From the NCBI GenBank assembly GCA_050084985.1, contig JBITNC010000001.1, forward strand, positions 2,666,001 through 2,730,000: a DNA stretch of 64,000 bases, given 5' to 3'. The translations under genes and the position numbers were made by a program. The stretch is from Nageia nagi (Eukaryota; Pinophyta). Positions 11,858 to 23,506 of this stretch are shown here, in pieces. A model generated the notes under the pieces. The model made no database searches and was not told where the DNA came from. It worked only from the letters and a program-made list of their open reading frames with translations. The stretch's first letter is position 1, and each line of letters begins with the position of its first letter.

Positions 11858-13360
11858 TTGGATTATCTCCAATGGATTGGGATCATCGATTGATGCAACT
11901 TGCAGAGGGTTGTGGGTTTGCTAGAGTAGGGAGACACTTAAGGATGCATGTGGTGGCTATTATTACTACCTATCTATGTACTAACAAAATCCATTCAACG
12001 TTTCCTCTCAAGATGACATGGATAGTATGAGAGATATGCACTCAGGGGCAACAGTTCATGTGGGGGCCAATAGTACTAGCACAACTTTATAGGGATTTGT
12101 ATTCATTCATAAATATTGACATGGTCAACATGATGATTTCTCATGTTGGTATCCTATAGGTCTAGGCCTATGAGCACATCTTAGTTATTAGGCTAGTGGG
12201 GCTACATAGGGTGAGAGATGACCCAATAGACATGGCCTTGGCATGCTGGACATGCTAATTAGGTAGATATAGGCCTCCTCAATCTATGTAGGCAAGGAGA
12301 GACATTAATGGCCTCTAGGAGGTGAACATAATATGGGTGTGCTATGATAATTATGTGTGACATGAGGATGCTCATCATTTGATGTGGGTGAGGCAAACCC
12401 ACTTCTTCCAAACCAGGTGGAAGATAGTGGAGCCATATCATCCAGAGAGGATGTTGAGATAATTAGGGATATAGTAGTTGATTCCAATAGTTACCCTAGT
12501 GTACTATTGGTACATAGTGGAGAGAGATGTTCCTAAAAGTGATCAAAATATGCCAATGTGGATGATAGGGTGGCTAGAGCCATTGATAGAGGATGTTGCT
12601 ATGGAGGTAGCCATAGCTCCCAAGGTTGCTCCTAGTTATGTGGCATGGTGTATAGCTATGCGTCTAGGCTATTTGGGCCTAGATAAGTTGAATAGTAGAA
12701 GTGATGATGCAATGAGCCTACCATCAAAGGAGGATGATCAGATGAATTTAGAGAATCCTATCCATGATGAGCCTCCACCAATAGGGGGATTAGAGGTGCT
12801 AGTAGTAGTTGACCCTACTCTAGGTAAGAAAGATTATTCTCATAGTGTTTCATGAATTTAAAATTTTTAAATGTAGCTAATGAGAGACTAATTGGCATTA
12901 TGTATGATATGACATGGGTATTAGATGCATAAGTATCATCTATGGAGGTTGAGCTAGCTAAACTAAGGCCAATGGAGGCTAAGGTGACATGTCTCTAGCC
13001 ATTGGAGGTGGAGTTGGCTATGGTGAGGTCTACATAGGTGATGTGGGATGCAGAGGTGGCTTCACTATCTTAAATAGTGAAGGGTCTCCAGGATAGGCTT
13101 ACCATGCCTCCACCAAATTAGTATTGGGCATTTATGCAAAGTCAGCATGATTAGATTACAACATAGGCTCTAGAGATTTCCAAAATGTAGGCTAAGTATA
13201 TGAGGGCCAAGACACTTTTGGTGACTCATGGACTCATGACGAATCATATCTCAAATGGAGTCTCTATATCTGGAGCTAGTGGTAGTGGTAGGAGGGTATA
13301 CTCTAGGAATGAGACATCTAGTATTGGTGCTAGTGCCCACCCATAGGGGTGGATGATGTA
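11858..13360 (+). pseudogene. PMD (plant mobile domain) remnant, copy 1
   Basis: It parallels copy 2 (15901-17780) in the same order: a WGYIG/GLHRVRDD-like segment, a KIVEPYHPERMLR block (about 12420-12455, the VEPY-HPxRMxRQ signature of PMD), a 125-codon open stretch (12478-12855) with SYVAWCIAMRLGYLGL and an acidic tail, then a CTAG|GTAAGA splice-donor-like site at 12824. Downstream (about 12950-13340) is a helical, charged second exon and a Gly/Ser-rich end. The N-terminal half of the domain is missing: sequence starts at the LTR of element D. It runs antisense to element C. Stops and frameshifts break it. Confidence 0.5.
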
Positions 13361-13407
13361 GGGCTAAGGCCCATGTATACCTATTTTATACCAAATTTTG
13401 ACTCTTG

Positions 13408-13429
13408 ATATATATATATATATATATAT
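13408..13429. repeat. (TA)n microsatellite
   Basis: About 11 TA units. It lies just past the 3' end of PMD copy 1, at the same relative place as the TA run after PMD copy 2. Confidence 0.95.
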
Positions 13430-13989
13430 GACCCATTTGGTGGACTCAATACTCTATATTTTTTTTATTTGTGTTATATTTAAATGGTTGACATTGGACA
13501 TACAAACAAGCATAATGAAATCTAAAAATTGACTCATGAATAGTAAAATATGCTAAGCATGCACACATTATGTTATGTACAATTGATAATGATCATAAAA
13601 TAGACACATAAACTGAAATGACACAACCCTTGAAGGAAAAAATATACCTTGGATAAATTAGTAAAGGTTAGGAGGGTGTATGTGATCATAGATATCATAA
13701 CACAACACCCAAGATCTACCTAGAGGCTAGAAAACATGTTTAGAATGATAAAAAATGGATTTTAAACATTTTGTCTTGGGAAACTCATGGCATTGGCACC
13801 CTAAAATAGAGATAACAAGGTGTTGGCATCATGCACAGAGAGGAGTTGGATCCCCAGATTATGGACATAAAAAGAAAAGATGGGTACAAATAAGAAAAAG
13901 CATCAGACTAATGAATATACAGAACAAGAAAGTAAAAAGACATAAAAATAACCTAGATACTAACATACACTGATTATGATATCAACAAA
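13430..13989. other. Spacer between PMD copy 1 and gag end
   Basis: No gene. A block near 13780-13860 (CTTGGGAAACTCATGGCATTGGCACC-like) has a counterpart near 18210-18250, in line with duplication of the whole PMD-spacer-gag module. Confidence 0.45.
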
Positions 13990-14530
13990 AGCTCAAGGAA
14001 TAACTTTATGTACTTGGGGAGTTTTTTTCACCCAAATACACTTAATATAGGAGGGGATGAAAAGAGGCACTTTTGCACTAGTCATCCCCATGTTTTTGAC
14101 ACTCTAAAAGCAAGAATGCATGCCATTAGAGTTGCACCTTTTGATTCCATTCCTTTTCCTATTTGGAGGAGGATGCCTATATGCATGAGTATTATCTGAA
14201 AAAGAATGTAAATTACATGATATACTTATTATACCAATGCACCCTCAAGATTGTGAATATGGTAGGGGATTATTGAATACCCATACCTATACATTATCTA
14301 GATGTACAAGTCCTATCTATGTAGCTAGTTTTTGATCCATCCTAATTGCTCCATTATCAATGAAATCCTGTATAAGGTTACAAAGTGTCAAGCGATCCCA
14401 AGCTAGATGATGAAGTACCCTGTGATAATTGCAAAATTTCTCATAGTGAAAATTTTTAGGCACACCATTAGTAAACTTAGGTTCAACAATAGGAGGTAAT
14501 TCAATCAGTTCCTTTTATTACAACTTTTCA
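13990..14530 (-). pseudogene. Gypsy gag C-terminus, copy 1
   Basis: It aligns with 18430-18920 in the C gag. Shared blocks include GATGTACAAGT, AATGAAATCCT, CCTGTGATAATTG-AAATTTCTCAT and AGGCACACCATTAG-AAA-TTAGG, which in the other copy encode the knuckle-like FYNYHRIPRH region and the following linker. Here the frame is more broken and only the last fifth of Gag is present. It lies next to the 3' end of PMD copy 1, repeating the arrangement of copy 2. Confidence 0.45.
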
Positions 14531-15900
14531 ATTTGCATAACAAATCCATGCTGCTAGCACTATGGCATGCCTAAACTTTTACTACCATGTTTTCAACAAT
14601 TTTGATCCTTATCCATAAAACAAATCATGTGTATTAATAAATTATATAAATGGGTGAATATTCAACAAAATTACAACATGCCCTAATTATACAGGATTTA
14701 TAGCAATTGCACACTATTGATGGTGTGAGATTTTCCATTTAAAGTGCAAAAATTTAAAAGATATTCAATTGAAAGTCATCTATACCATATTGCTTCAATT
14801 TATAAAGAAAATAATAGTCTAATTTATCATAATATTTTTAGAGAAATTATGAAATAGCAATATTTTTCAACATTTGCAATTTATTTTTGTAATCTATATA
14901 ATATTCTAAGAGTCATTTCTATGAATCATAAATAATATGTAAGCCTTGCAATTATTTGAAAGATCATGCAATTTTGCAATCTTCATGCTATTGGCAATGT
15001 AGAAAAGGATATGATATTTTTCAAAATCAAAGGTGCATTCAATTGACAGTGAAATATGCATTTTCAATTGATAATGGAATGCAAATAATAAGTAAATTAG
15101 AAGATGAAAAATTAAAATACAATTTGAGTATAATTAAACTTTATCAATAAAAAATTAATCATATACAACAACTATACAAGAATAATGAGCATTTAATAAA
15201 ATGTATTATGATGATAATTGAAATAACACATTTAGAATTTTTTCTAATTTATTTTATTCCATGTCATTAGTAGTGTACATTTAATATGAATGATTTTTAA
15301 ATAATGCAAATATCACAATTTTAATGATAGACGAGCGATAGGCAATAAAAAGGCATGTATACATCATTTTAAACCATTTGCCCTTGAATGTATAGTTAAT
15401 TCAAAGAAATGGAGTAGCATAAAAGAAGCATCAAATTTTTTTGAAAAAGAAATGATAAGCATTTAAAATAATCTAATACATAAGGAACATACAAAATAAT
15501 GGTTTTAGGCACCTACAAAGGAAAAAGATGATGCCCTAGGGTTTCATTTACAATTTAGAAATTATATAAGAAATTTTCATAATTAAAAAGTCATTTTGAC
15601 CTAGCAAAGCCCTACCAACATGTTGACCTACCTTCTAGCTATTTACGATCGAGTTTGGCTATATTTAGCTTTACTAGATGTCATTCTTACTTACCTACCA
15701 TCATTTTCTTTCCTTGGTCACTGCTTTTGCTTATCATTTGATGGTGGTCAAGGTGTGGAGGGTATTTGGCCATCCCATTACTGGATGGAGGGGCCACATA
15801 GCAGAGTATATTCACTCCCTTCCATATGATCATGTAGTAATTGACTTATATGTTTTTTCGATAAATTCACATTTTTAATCTTATTTAATTTTGGTAATTC
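14531..15900. other. AT-rich region without recognised gene
   Basis: Short open stretches occur at 14956-15150 and 15618-15878 but carry no recognisable motif. A GGCACCTACA string near 15502-15511 resembles the end of the C/D LTRs but lacks a PPT, a partner or a TG start, so it was not annotated as an LTR. The last 280 bases may be the leader of PMD copy 2. Confidence 0.4.
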
Positions 15901-17780
15901 AAATTTTCAATTTAACAAATCATGTTATTAATTAGTTTATTATTTATTCCCTTGCAAGAATGTAAGGTTCTCATCCAAGGAGGATAAAAAACTACAACCA
16001 CCTTAGAGAAGGTGAGGGATTGGCCCAAGACCAACCATATTGACAATATCATTAGCAGATATGGGATATTAGATGTAGCCATCATAGGGCACATTCAGCA
16101 AGACCTACCACTACTGATAGCATTAGTAAAGAGGTGGGCTACTTATTTTACTTTCCCCCAAGTGAAATGACTATCACTCTTCTCAATGTTTACCAAATTT
16201 GGGGGATTCCCATCAAGGGAAGCCTCATGCACTAGAAAGAGCTTTCAAATAATAATATCTAGGAGCAAGAGACTCTTTGGCTAATAAGGGAGTCAAAACA
16301 TGATTGGGACCATTGAGTTGCTAGATTGATAGAGTTATGTTAATTTGCCTTAACAGGTTGACACTTATGATTGTACATGGCCTTAATCATAGTTACATAC
16401 TTATGTCTAGAAAAGAGTAGCTTAGCCTTTCCACTTAGACTAGCTTGGGTGGTTGAACAAATATACAAGAGAGGAGCATAGTTTGCATGGGACCCATTAA
16501 TTCTTACCTAGTTTTACAAGGATCTATACAACTTCATTAGCATTAATAAGTCCAATGTGATGATTACTCATGTAGGTCTTCTTTAGATTTAAGAATAGGA
16601 GCACATTATTTTCATGAGACCCATGGGACTACACTGAGAAAGGGAGGATCTAGGGGATATTATCTTGGTGTGTTGGACCTCTAGGAGCAAAGGGTAGATA
16701 CCCTCACTCATTAGAGATGAGGAGGTAGCATATTGATGAATTATAGGCTGAGGAACTAATTTGGGTGTGCTATCAAGACTTTATTTGGGATGTAGATAAG
16801 CATTAGATAACATTGTTTTCTAGGCTTACTTCCTCCATACTCAAAGGAAGGTGGTGGAGCCTTACCATCCACAACTTCTATTGCTTTAATTTAGGATCCA
16901 ACAAGGGAACCTGCCAATTCTAATATGCTATCGATGCCACATGGATGAGGGAAATGCTTATAGGGATATAGGTGATACTAAAATGGAGGCTCATGTGGGA
17001 GAAGCCTAGTATATTGGATGATGTAACCAATATCTCCATGGCTCTCAAGGTTTCCCTTGATTATGTGACATGGTGGGTAAGAGTCTATCCCAATGACCTC
17101 AGGATGGATAAGGATGATGATGAGGAGGATAAGGTTGCCAATGAGGGATCTTTGGAGGAATATCCCTACCAAGTGAACAATCCCATCCATGAAATACCAG
17201 TATAGGAGGGAGAGGTACTAGGAGCATAGGGATTGGAAGTGCTATCCATAGTTATTCCCTTAACAACACTAGGTAAGAGACTATACAATTTAAGATTTTT
17301 AACTTTTACTCATGTAAGAACATGCAACTAACCATGAATTTGGTTTATTATAGGAGATTATGATAGACACATTGCTTCATTATAAGTGGAGGTGACTAGG
17401 ATGAGGCCCATGTCACTACACTATAGGCTACTCTAGCCAATAGGGATGCCCAGATTGCTACCCTAGAGCAATCAATGAAGAGATTTCAAGAGAGACTTAC
17501 TATGCCCCCTCTATACTAGCAATGATATTTTATTTAGGGCCATATGGACAAGATTAAGGCCAAGGATAAGGAGATCACTACCCTCAAAGTGAAGAATGAA
17601 AGGATGAAGACACTCCAAGAGAGCCATGGAGTGACCATGAGTGGGATCTCTTGAGATACTTTGAGGATGACAACTAGTGGGAGTAGCTAGAGAGTTATGG
17701 ATAGGATATGAGATACTACCAGTAGTGGTGGTAGTGATTCTCCTTAGTGAGAGCTATGGTCATGGTACCTCCCTATTTTG
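15901..17780 (+). pseudogene. PMD (plant mobile domain) remnant, copy 2
   Basis: The best-preserved PMD in the window. In order: DLPLLIALVKRW (about 16105), SEMTITLLNVYQIWGIPIKG (about 16160-16220, the canonical E-M-T-I-T-L...GxPIxG signature), an FAWDPLILT-FYKDLY segment (about 16490-16535), KVVEPYHPQ (about 16850), a DYVTWWVRVYPNDL block (about 17060-17105) and an acidic tail. A CTAG|GTAAGA donor-like site at 17273 and a TTATAG acceptor at 17353 bound a possible 81-bp intron; exon 2 (about 17354-17650) is predicted coiled coil (IATLEQSMKRFQERL, KAKDKEITTLKVKNE). Frameshifts and several stops inactivate it. It lies antisense to element C, tail to tail with gag. PMD proteins are known as host silencing factors and as transposon-borne genes; here the latter fits. 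Confidence 0.6.
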
Positions 17781-17784
17781 TACT

Positions 17785-17832
17785 TATATATATATATATA
17801 TATATGGTCCATTTTTTGATATATATATATAT
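17785..17832. repeat. Interrupted (TA)n microsatellite
   Basis: Two TA runs separated by TGGTCCATTTTTTGA. The position matches the TA run after PMD copy 1, so the microsatellite predates the duplication. Confidence 0.93.
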
Positions 17833-18444
17833 GGTCCATTTTTTTATTCAATTCACGTGTTTGATATCTTTTTATTTATGTAATGTGAATGTATTTTAAA
17901 TTTGTAAGTTTTAATTTTGTGTTATACATTCAACAAAATTGGCTAAAAGGAAACCATGCACTTAGTAAACAAAATCATAAAGACCATTTTGACAAATCAC
18001 AAATTACTAAATTCAATTATCTTGCAAGTTATTTCATAAAACACCAATCTCTTTTAAGAAAGACCAATCAATCTAGAATTCAAGTACCAAAGGTGAAATA
18101 AGGGCCTAATCAAACTTGTATCCATTTTTCTTTTTGGATGCCATGAAAAGTAAAGAATAACCAATCTAATAGACTCCAAACATAACAAAATATTATCCTT
18201 TTACATTCCATCCTGGGAAAAGCATGCCACTAATGGTGTAAAATAGACCCAATATGTAGTTAGTGGCATGATCAGTAATGAGGGAGACAATGAAATAAAG
18301 GAATAATGCAAGTATAAATCATCATGAAGCTGAAAAAGAAATAAACTCATGCAATGAAAAAGCAACAATTCACAATGCCTAGATAGATGGATAACCTAGC
18401 TAATATACACTATAGGTACAAACATGAAATTTTAACTAATAACT
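17833..18444. other. Spacer between convergent PMD and gag
   Basis: AT-rich with no recognised gene. It contains a CCTGGGAAAAGCATGCCACTAATGG block near 18212 that matches the equivalent spacer of copy 1. Confidence 0.45.
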
Positions 18445-20754
18445 TTAAGTACATGGGGGTTTTTTAACCCAGATACATTGTGCAGATGCAAGAATAAAAA
18501 GAGACACCTTTGGTTTCACATTTTTCATGTTAGTGGTACCATAGGTATAAGTATGCACTCCACTAGTGACATTGGTCTTTTCTCCATTTCGAATTATGTT
18601 TGGGCTATCATGCTTGCATCCATGTTTGTGAGTAAAAGAATAGTGTAAATCATTGGAAGTAATTACCATACCAATGTAGCCTCTTAGTTGTGAAGGAGGT
18701 AGGGTATTGGTGAATACCCCTAACTTTCCATTATCAAGATGTACAAGTTCAGGTTCTTTAGTAGCACCATCATCCATCTTAATAGCCTTTTTTTAATGAA
18801 ATCCTATATGATATGCTTTAGAGTCTTGTAATTACATGTTATATGTCTAGGAATCCTATGATAATTGTAAAATTCCTCATATCTAAAAATTTTAGGTACC
18901 CCATTAGGAAATTTAGGCTCAATAGTAGGAGGAAGTTCAATAAGATCTTCTTTTAACAAAATATTAAGAATATTATCAATAGTATCGATCAAAGGTGTAA
19001 AATTTCTCCTAGGCTTAGGAATAGTTTTTGTTTATGACTAACATTGTTTACTTCAACTTTTTTATTGATCTCAGTGTTTTGAGCCATCTTTTGATATGTA
19101 GGGGTACTATTATTACACATAACATATAATGTTTTTATACATCCATCATATCTCCTAATGTCATATCATGATTAGAGATTGCCAACAACTTATATAAAAG
19201 TAACAAAGCATTTACAAATGTATCTTTTAGATCTTGGTTAGGCATAGTTATTTTATTAGCAATGCATGTACATACTTTAACAAAATCATGAATAGATTGA
19301 TTAGGCAACTTTTTAATTTTACACAAATCCTTGAAATAGACTTTTTCAACAATATTGTACTTGAAATTTTATATAAAATTATGAATTAAATCTTCATACC
19401 TATCAATGCTCTTTTTAGGAAGCCGAAAATACCATTTCAATGCTTCATTTTTTTAGACTATGGATGAACAATTTAGCAAACATATCTTTATCAAGCATAT
19501 ATTCCATATCCTGTTCTTGAAATTTTCTAACATGAATCTTAGGATCTTACAAACCATTAAATTTAGTAAACTTAAAAATCTTTTTCCTAGTAATTTCTTT
19601 AGTAAGAATTCTATCCATTAATGGCCTCTTCAAGAAGAACAAGAAATCATATTTTTAGGGTGGTGGAGGGGTTTGAGGTGGAGCTTGTGCCTTTCTAATT
19701 TCATTTTATTTCAGTACAACAAATGGACCTATTTGATTTAATTTTGCATGTTTAAGTTTATCAAGAATTTGAACTAAGACATCCATTTATTTTTTGAAAG
19801 ATTCTAAATGCAAGATAGTAGTTTCTTGAAAATCATGAAGGTTTTCAAGTTTTATATTATGTTATTCTAATTTCTAATTAGGCTGCATATGATAAGCATC
19901 CTTAATAAACTTATCAAATTGTGCTTGGAACTCATCATTTGGATTATCATCTTTTACAATATTCTTACCTGTAATATACTTACCTCTTTTAAAGTGATCA
20001 GGTTTCAAGATGAGGTACTCATAATCATCATCTACATCCTCTATCCTACTATCTTCAATGACTACATTGCATGGGGGATATGTATTTTCTTTAGTATGTG
20101 CCTCTATCTCAGCCTCATCCACGTTATCAATGGTGTGTTCATAGGAAGGTACATCATTAGCGGCATCCATATTAATGGCATGAGCCCTTTGATGTGTAGA
20201 TCCTACATTTTCATATGAAAAGAAGCTATCCGATGATTCTAAGGCTATAGAGTTTTCCTTTAAAAGTTCATAATTTGTTAGAATATCAATAACAATTTCA
20301 GCATTATGAGTAAGAAAATATTCTAACTTTTTCTATTAGATAGCACTTCCTGTATAGATCTAACATGAATAGGAATTCTATCTAACTCAAAAATTTTGTC
20401 ATTACTTTCATTACAATGACTATTTAATCTTACACTTTTAAATTCAAATTGATCAATATTAGTACCAAATATATTAGGAGTTTCACCAATAATATCCATT
20501 TTCTTGCTAGAGCTTGTAGACTCAGTATCACTAGGAGCATCAAGATGAGGTTCTTATAGAGGTAGATTAGGATTATGCCTAATACTTCTATGAACATCAT
20601 TGAAATGAACCCTCCCTTTGGATACCTTAAGGTTTTCTACATTTAGATCCATCTTCTCAATATAGATAGAACAAACCCTAGTTTTATCATTTTCTCTAGC
20701 TATTATCCAAAGAGCCTCATGTAAAGGAATGAATAATAGTGCAAATAGATTCAT
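18445..20754 (-). pseudogene. Ty3/gypsy Gag of element C, broken
   Basis: Starts at a Met codon at 20754 close to the PBS. A divergent acidic N-terminal part (20754-19700) is followed by the Gag core: KFNGLxDPKIHVRKFQE near 19570, KNEALKWYFRLPKKSIDRYEDL near 19440 (the W-F-LP-SI-x-Y-E-L motif of gypsy Gag), and KIKKLPNQSIHDFVKV near 19320. The knuckle-like region YNYHRIPRHITCNYKTLK (about 18880-18830) has lost two Cys. A linker with VFTNTLPPSQLRG follows and the frame ends at 18445. Nothing resembling protease or RT follows; the antisense PMD begins within 0.7 kb. Length is about 770 codons, with several stops and at least two frameshifts. Confidence 0.68.
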
Positions 20755-20804
20755 GAAATTCCATAAGGATGCCTTAGGTCAAGATCTAGGTGTGTAAGAA
20801 TATT

Positions 20805-20814
20805 GGGTTCACCA
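20805..20814 (-). promoter_or_regulatory. Candidate primer binding site of element C
   Basis: The minus strand reads TGGTGAACCC three bases after the LTR end. Element D keeps TGGTGAACC at the same place. TGG fits a tRNA CCA terminus; the tRNA species is unassigned. Confidence 0.5.
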
Positions 20815-20817
20815 AAA

Positions 20818-21547
20818 TGTAGACCCAAAAATATGTAAATACTAAATAAATACACATATAAATAAATTGGTCTACAAATACATTAAATAATAACTCTATA
20901 CCATATTACAAGAAATATACATGGAACATACAAACCTTACATAGAGTGGGGACAATAGCCAGTTTATATACAATCCTCAAAGTAGAACAATAATGAATCT
21001 TCAGAGGATTATGATTAGACTTAAGATAAGGTCTCAACAAATTTTTGCTATAATGGATGCAAGAGTCATTCCTTGAAATCTGAACCTCTCAATCATGAAG
21101 ATGCATGCCATTGGATGCATGCAAGAGGTACTCTAGTGATGAAGTAGGAGCAGTAATTTCATGTTGTGCAAAAGAGAGAGATAATAGAGATCAAAGAGTT
21201 AACAAGTTATCAAAGATAGGTGGAATCAAGATACATCATTGGTACAATGTTCATGATAACCACTTATTAGATAGATCTAATAGGGATGTCAACCTTCACC
21301 TCCCATATTTATAACCTACAAGGGAACAAAAAGGGGTAAGGTTGAAATATAGCAATAATAATAATAATTTCAATATTTAAGATAACTTAAAATATAAACC
21401 ATGGTATATGATATTACATTGGCCCTAGCACATGGTATTGCAATATAATAGCATTTTATCTTGATTTATGTATTATTTACAATAATCATTTAATGAGTCT
21501 AAAAATGATTTATTAAATAAATAATAAATCATTTTTAGGCATCTACA
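20818..21547 (-). repeat. Element C 5' LTR (730 bp, internally deleted)
   Basis: Starts TGTAGACCCAAAAATATG and ends TTTTTAGGCATCTACA. It is similar throughout to 5978-7209 but lacks the segment corresponding to 6283-6791. It is followed directly by ACTAT, the right target duplication. Confidence 0.87.
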
Positions 21548-22435
21548 ACTATTTGGCCTATTTAAAACTAGAATTATGATACATTTAACAAGGTAGACAT
21601 TAATTAATGACTATCTTTTTCCTCTTGTGTATTTAAAATATGATTTTATTATTCCTTACACCATTCAAATCAAGTTCTTAAATGTTTAACAACTTAAATC
21701 ATAATGGATCCTCACATTTGCACTCATATTAGTGCTTGCACTACCATTCCTTTATATTTACATCCTCAACCTAAAAATTACAAGTTCTTTAGCTACATAT
21801 GGTGTAAAAATCAATATAGGACTAACATATCTTGGAGAATCAATTATTTGGCCTATTTAAAACTAGAATTATGATACATTTAACAAGGTAGACATTAATT
21901 AATGACTATCTTTTTCCTCTTGTGTCTTTAAAATATGATTTTATTATTCCTTACACCATTCAAATCAAGTTCTTAAATGTTTAATAACTTAAAATCATAA
22001 TGGATCCTCACATTTGCACTCATATTAGTGCTTGCACTATCATTCCTTTATATTTGCATCCTCAACCTTAAAATTACAATTTCTTTAGCTACATATGGTG
22101 TAAAAATCAATATAAGACTAACATATCTTTGAGAATCAACTATTTGGCCTATTTAAAACTAGAATTATGATACATTTAATAAGGTAGACATTAATTAATG
22201 ACTATATTTTTCCTCTTGTGTCTTTAAAATATGATTTTATTATTCCTTACACCATTCAAATCAAGTTCTTAAATGTTTAACAACTTAAATCATAATGGAT
22301 CCTCACATTTGCACTCATATTAGTGCTTGCACTATCATTCCTTTATATTTACATCCTCAACCTAAAAATTACAAGTTCTTTAGCTACATATGGTGTAAAA
22401 ATCAATATAGGACTAACATATCTTGGAGAATCAAG
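21548..22435. repeat. Tandem repeat, 295-bp period, 3 units
   Basis: ATTTGGCCTATTTAAAACTAGAATTATG recurs at 21551, 21846 and 22142 (periods of 295 and 296). The three units differ at only a handful of positions each, so the array is young or homogenised. Each unit ends near AACATATCTTGGAGAATCA. The first base of unit 1 coincides with the target duplication of element C, so C landed at the left edge of the array. The array may be part of the 3' untranslated region of plus-strand element E; such regions of some gypsy lineages are known to carry tandem repeats. Confidence 0.95.
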
Positions 22436-23492
22436 TTTTTGCAAGTATAAATGAACATATAATCAAAGAACAATGCATTCCTTGCATGTTCATTCTTGGA
22501 TTCAACCTATCATTCACAAAATCAAGCTCTCTAGCAACAATCATCAAGTATGAAAATATATTTTTAGGATCATATATCATGCTACATATTGCAACTTCAA
22601 CAACAGAAGCATCTAGCATAAAATCATTAGCATACATCTAATCACAACACATTAGCATAATGGGTAAGTCACATGAAGTATTCCTATCCTTATCTACACT
22701 TTGCATTTAATCATTTGCATGATTGGAATTATTCAAACCAATCATCATTAAGTCACCTTTATTAGTTGGATCTCAACTAATAATCACTCTTAAATCACAT
22801 CTAAGTATGGGGCATGTACCTCATGAAGATGACTATATATCATGTTAATATCTAAGAATAGGGCATGTACATCATGATGATGAATGGCATATCACACAAC
22901 ATGGTTGGAAAATTCAAACCAAACATATCTTTGAGTCATCTTTATTGATTGGGTCTAAATTAACTGTAATGATGTTCTTCTTACTTCATATGTTGCATCT
23001 AGGAATATGATAATGTTAACATGTATGGTTATGTTTGCATGCATTCCATCAAGGAATGGGTCATATACCCCATGATAATGTGGACACACCTTTATCATGA
23101 TTTCCTATGTACACATATAAAATAAAACATTGAGTATTTTTTTATTTAATGTTCTCAAAATGATGTATGCATATTATATTAATTTCATCACTACTTTATT
23201 ACTACTATATCATTTGATGAAATGCTATGATGTTCTCTCTTACTATCATTGTTATATCTTTTATGAGTTAACAATCATATATGTTCTTGGAAGTGTTTAC
23301 CTCTCATTTTTAGGGTTCAATATTTGCTCTTGTTTGATTCTACTACATGCAAATCATTAAATCTCACAACCAAGGAATAGAGGGGGTAATATACATCATC
23401 AAATCCTAGGGAAGTATCAAATTTTCCTTCCCTTTACCTTTAATTCCTTTTGCAAGCATAAAATCATTTCAAGATTTTATTTTCTTATACTT
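22436..23492 (+). other. 3' interior of element E, non-coding
   Basis: AT-rich with short imperfect repeats of a GGGCATGTAC-TCATGA type (about 22812, 22861, 23066). No convincing coding frame. It runs straight into a polypurine tract and LTR, so it is most simply the 3' untranslated part of a plus-strand element. Confidence 0.4.
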
Positions 23493-23506
23493 ACAAAGGG
23501 GGCATT
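23493..23506 (+). promoter_or_regulatory. Polypurine tract of element E
   Basis: ACAAAGGGGGCATT lies immediately before an LTR-like TGTTGACACC terminus and fixes the element's orientation as plus strand. Confidence 0.6.

Larger units (their letters stand above)
5978..21547 (-). mobile_element. Element C: gypsy-type LTR element carrying gag and PMD, no pol
   Basis: Both ends are TGTAGA...TCTACA LTRs. The five bases outside each end are ACTAT (5973-5977 and 21548-21552), a perfect target duplication that defines one insertion of 15.6 kb. A polypurine tract adjoins the left LTR on its inner side and a PBS-like site adjoins the right LTR, so the element reads on the minus strand. Inside, a decayed Ty3/gypsy Gag lies at 18445-20754; plus-strand (antisense) PMD remnants lie at 15901-17780 and 11858-13360; a second gag end lies at 13990-14530; and element D lies at 7860-11857. 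No RT, RNase H or integrase motif was recognised. The antisense cargo position recalls the extra antisense frames known from Tat-lineage gypsy elements; the lineage itself is inferred. Confidence 0.85.

Noticed and set aside
12259-12487. Two overlapping minus-strand frames of 60 codons
   Set aside because: Shadows of the plus-strand PMD copy 1, whose VEPYHPER motif reads on the other strand.
15502-15511. LTR-like end GGCACCTACA
   Set aside because: No polypurine tract, no TG start, no partner copy and no target duplication; the adjacent AAGGAAAAAG lies on the wrong strand for a minus-strand element.
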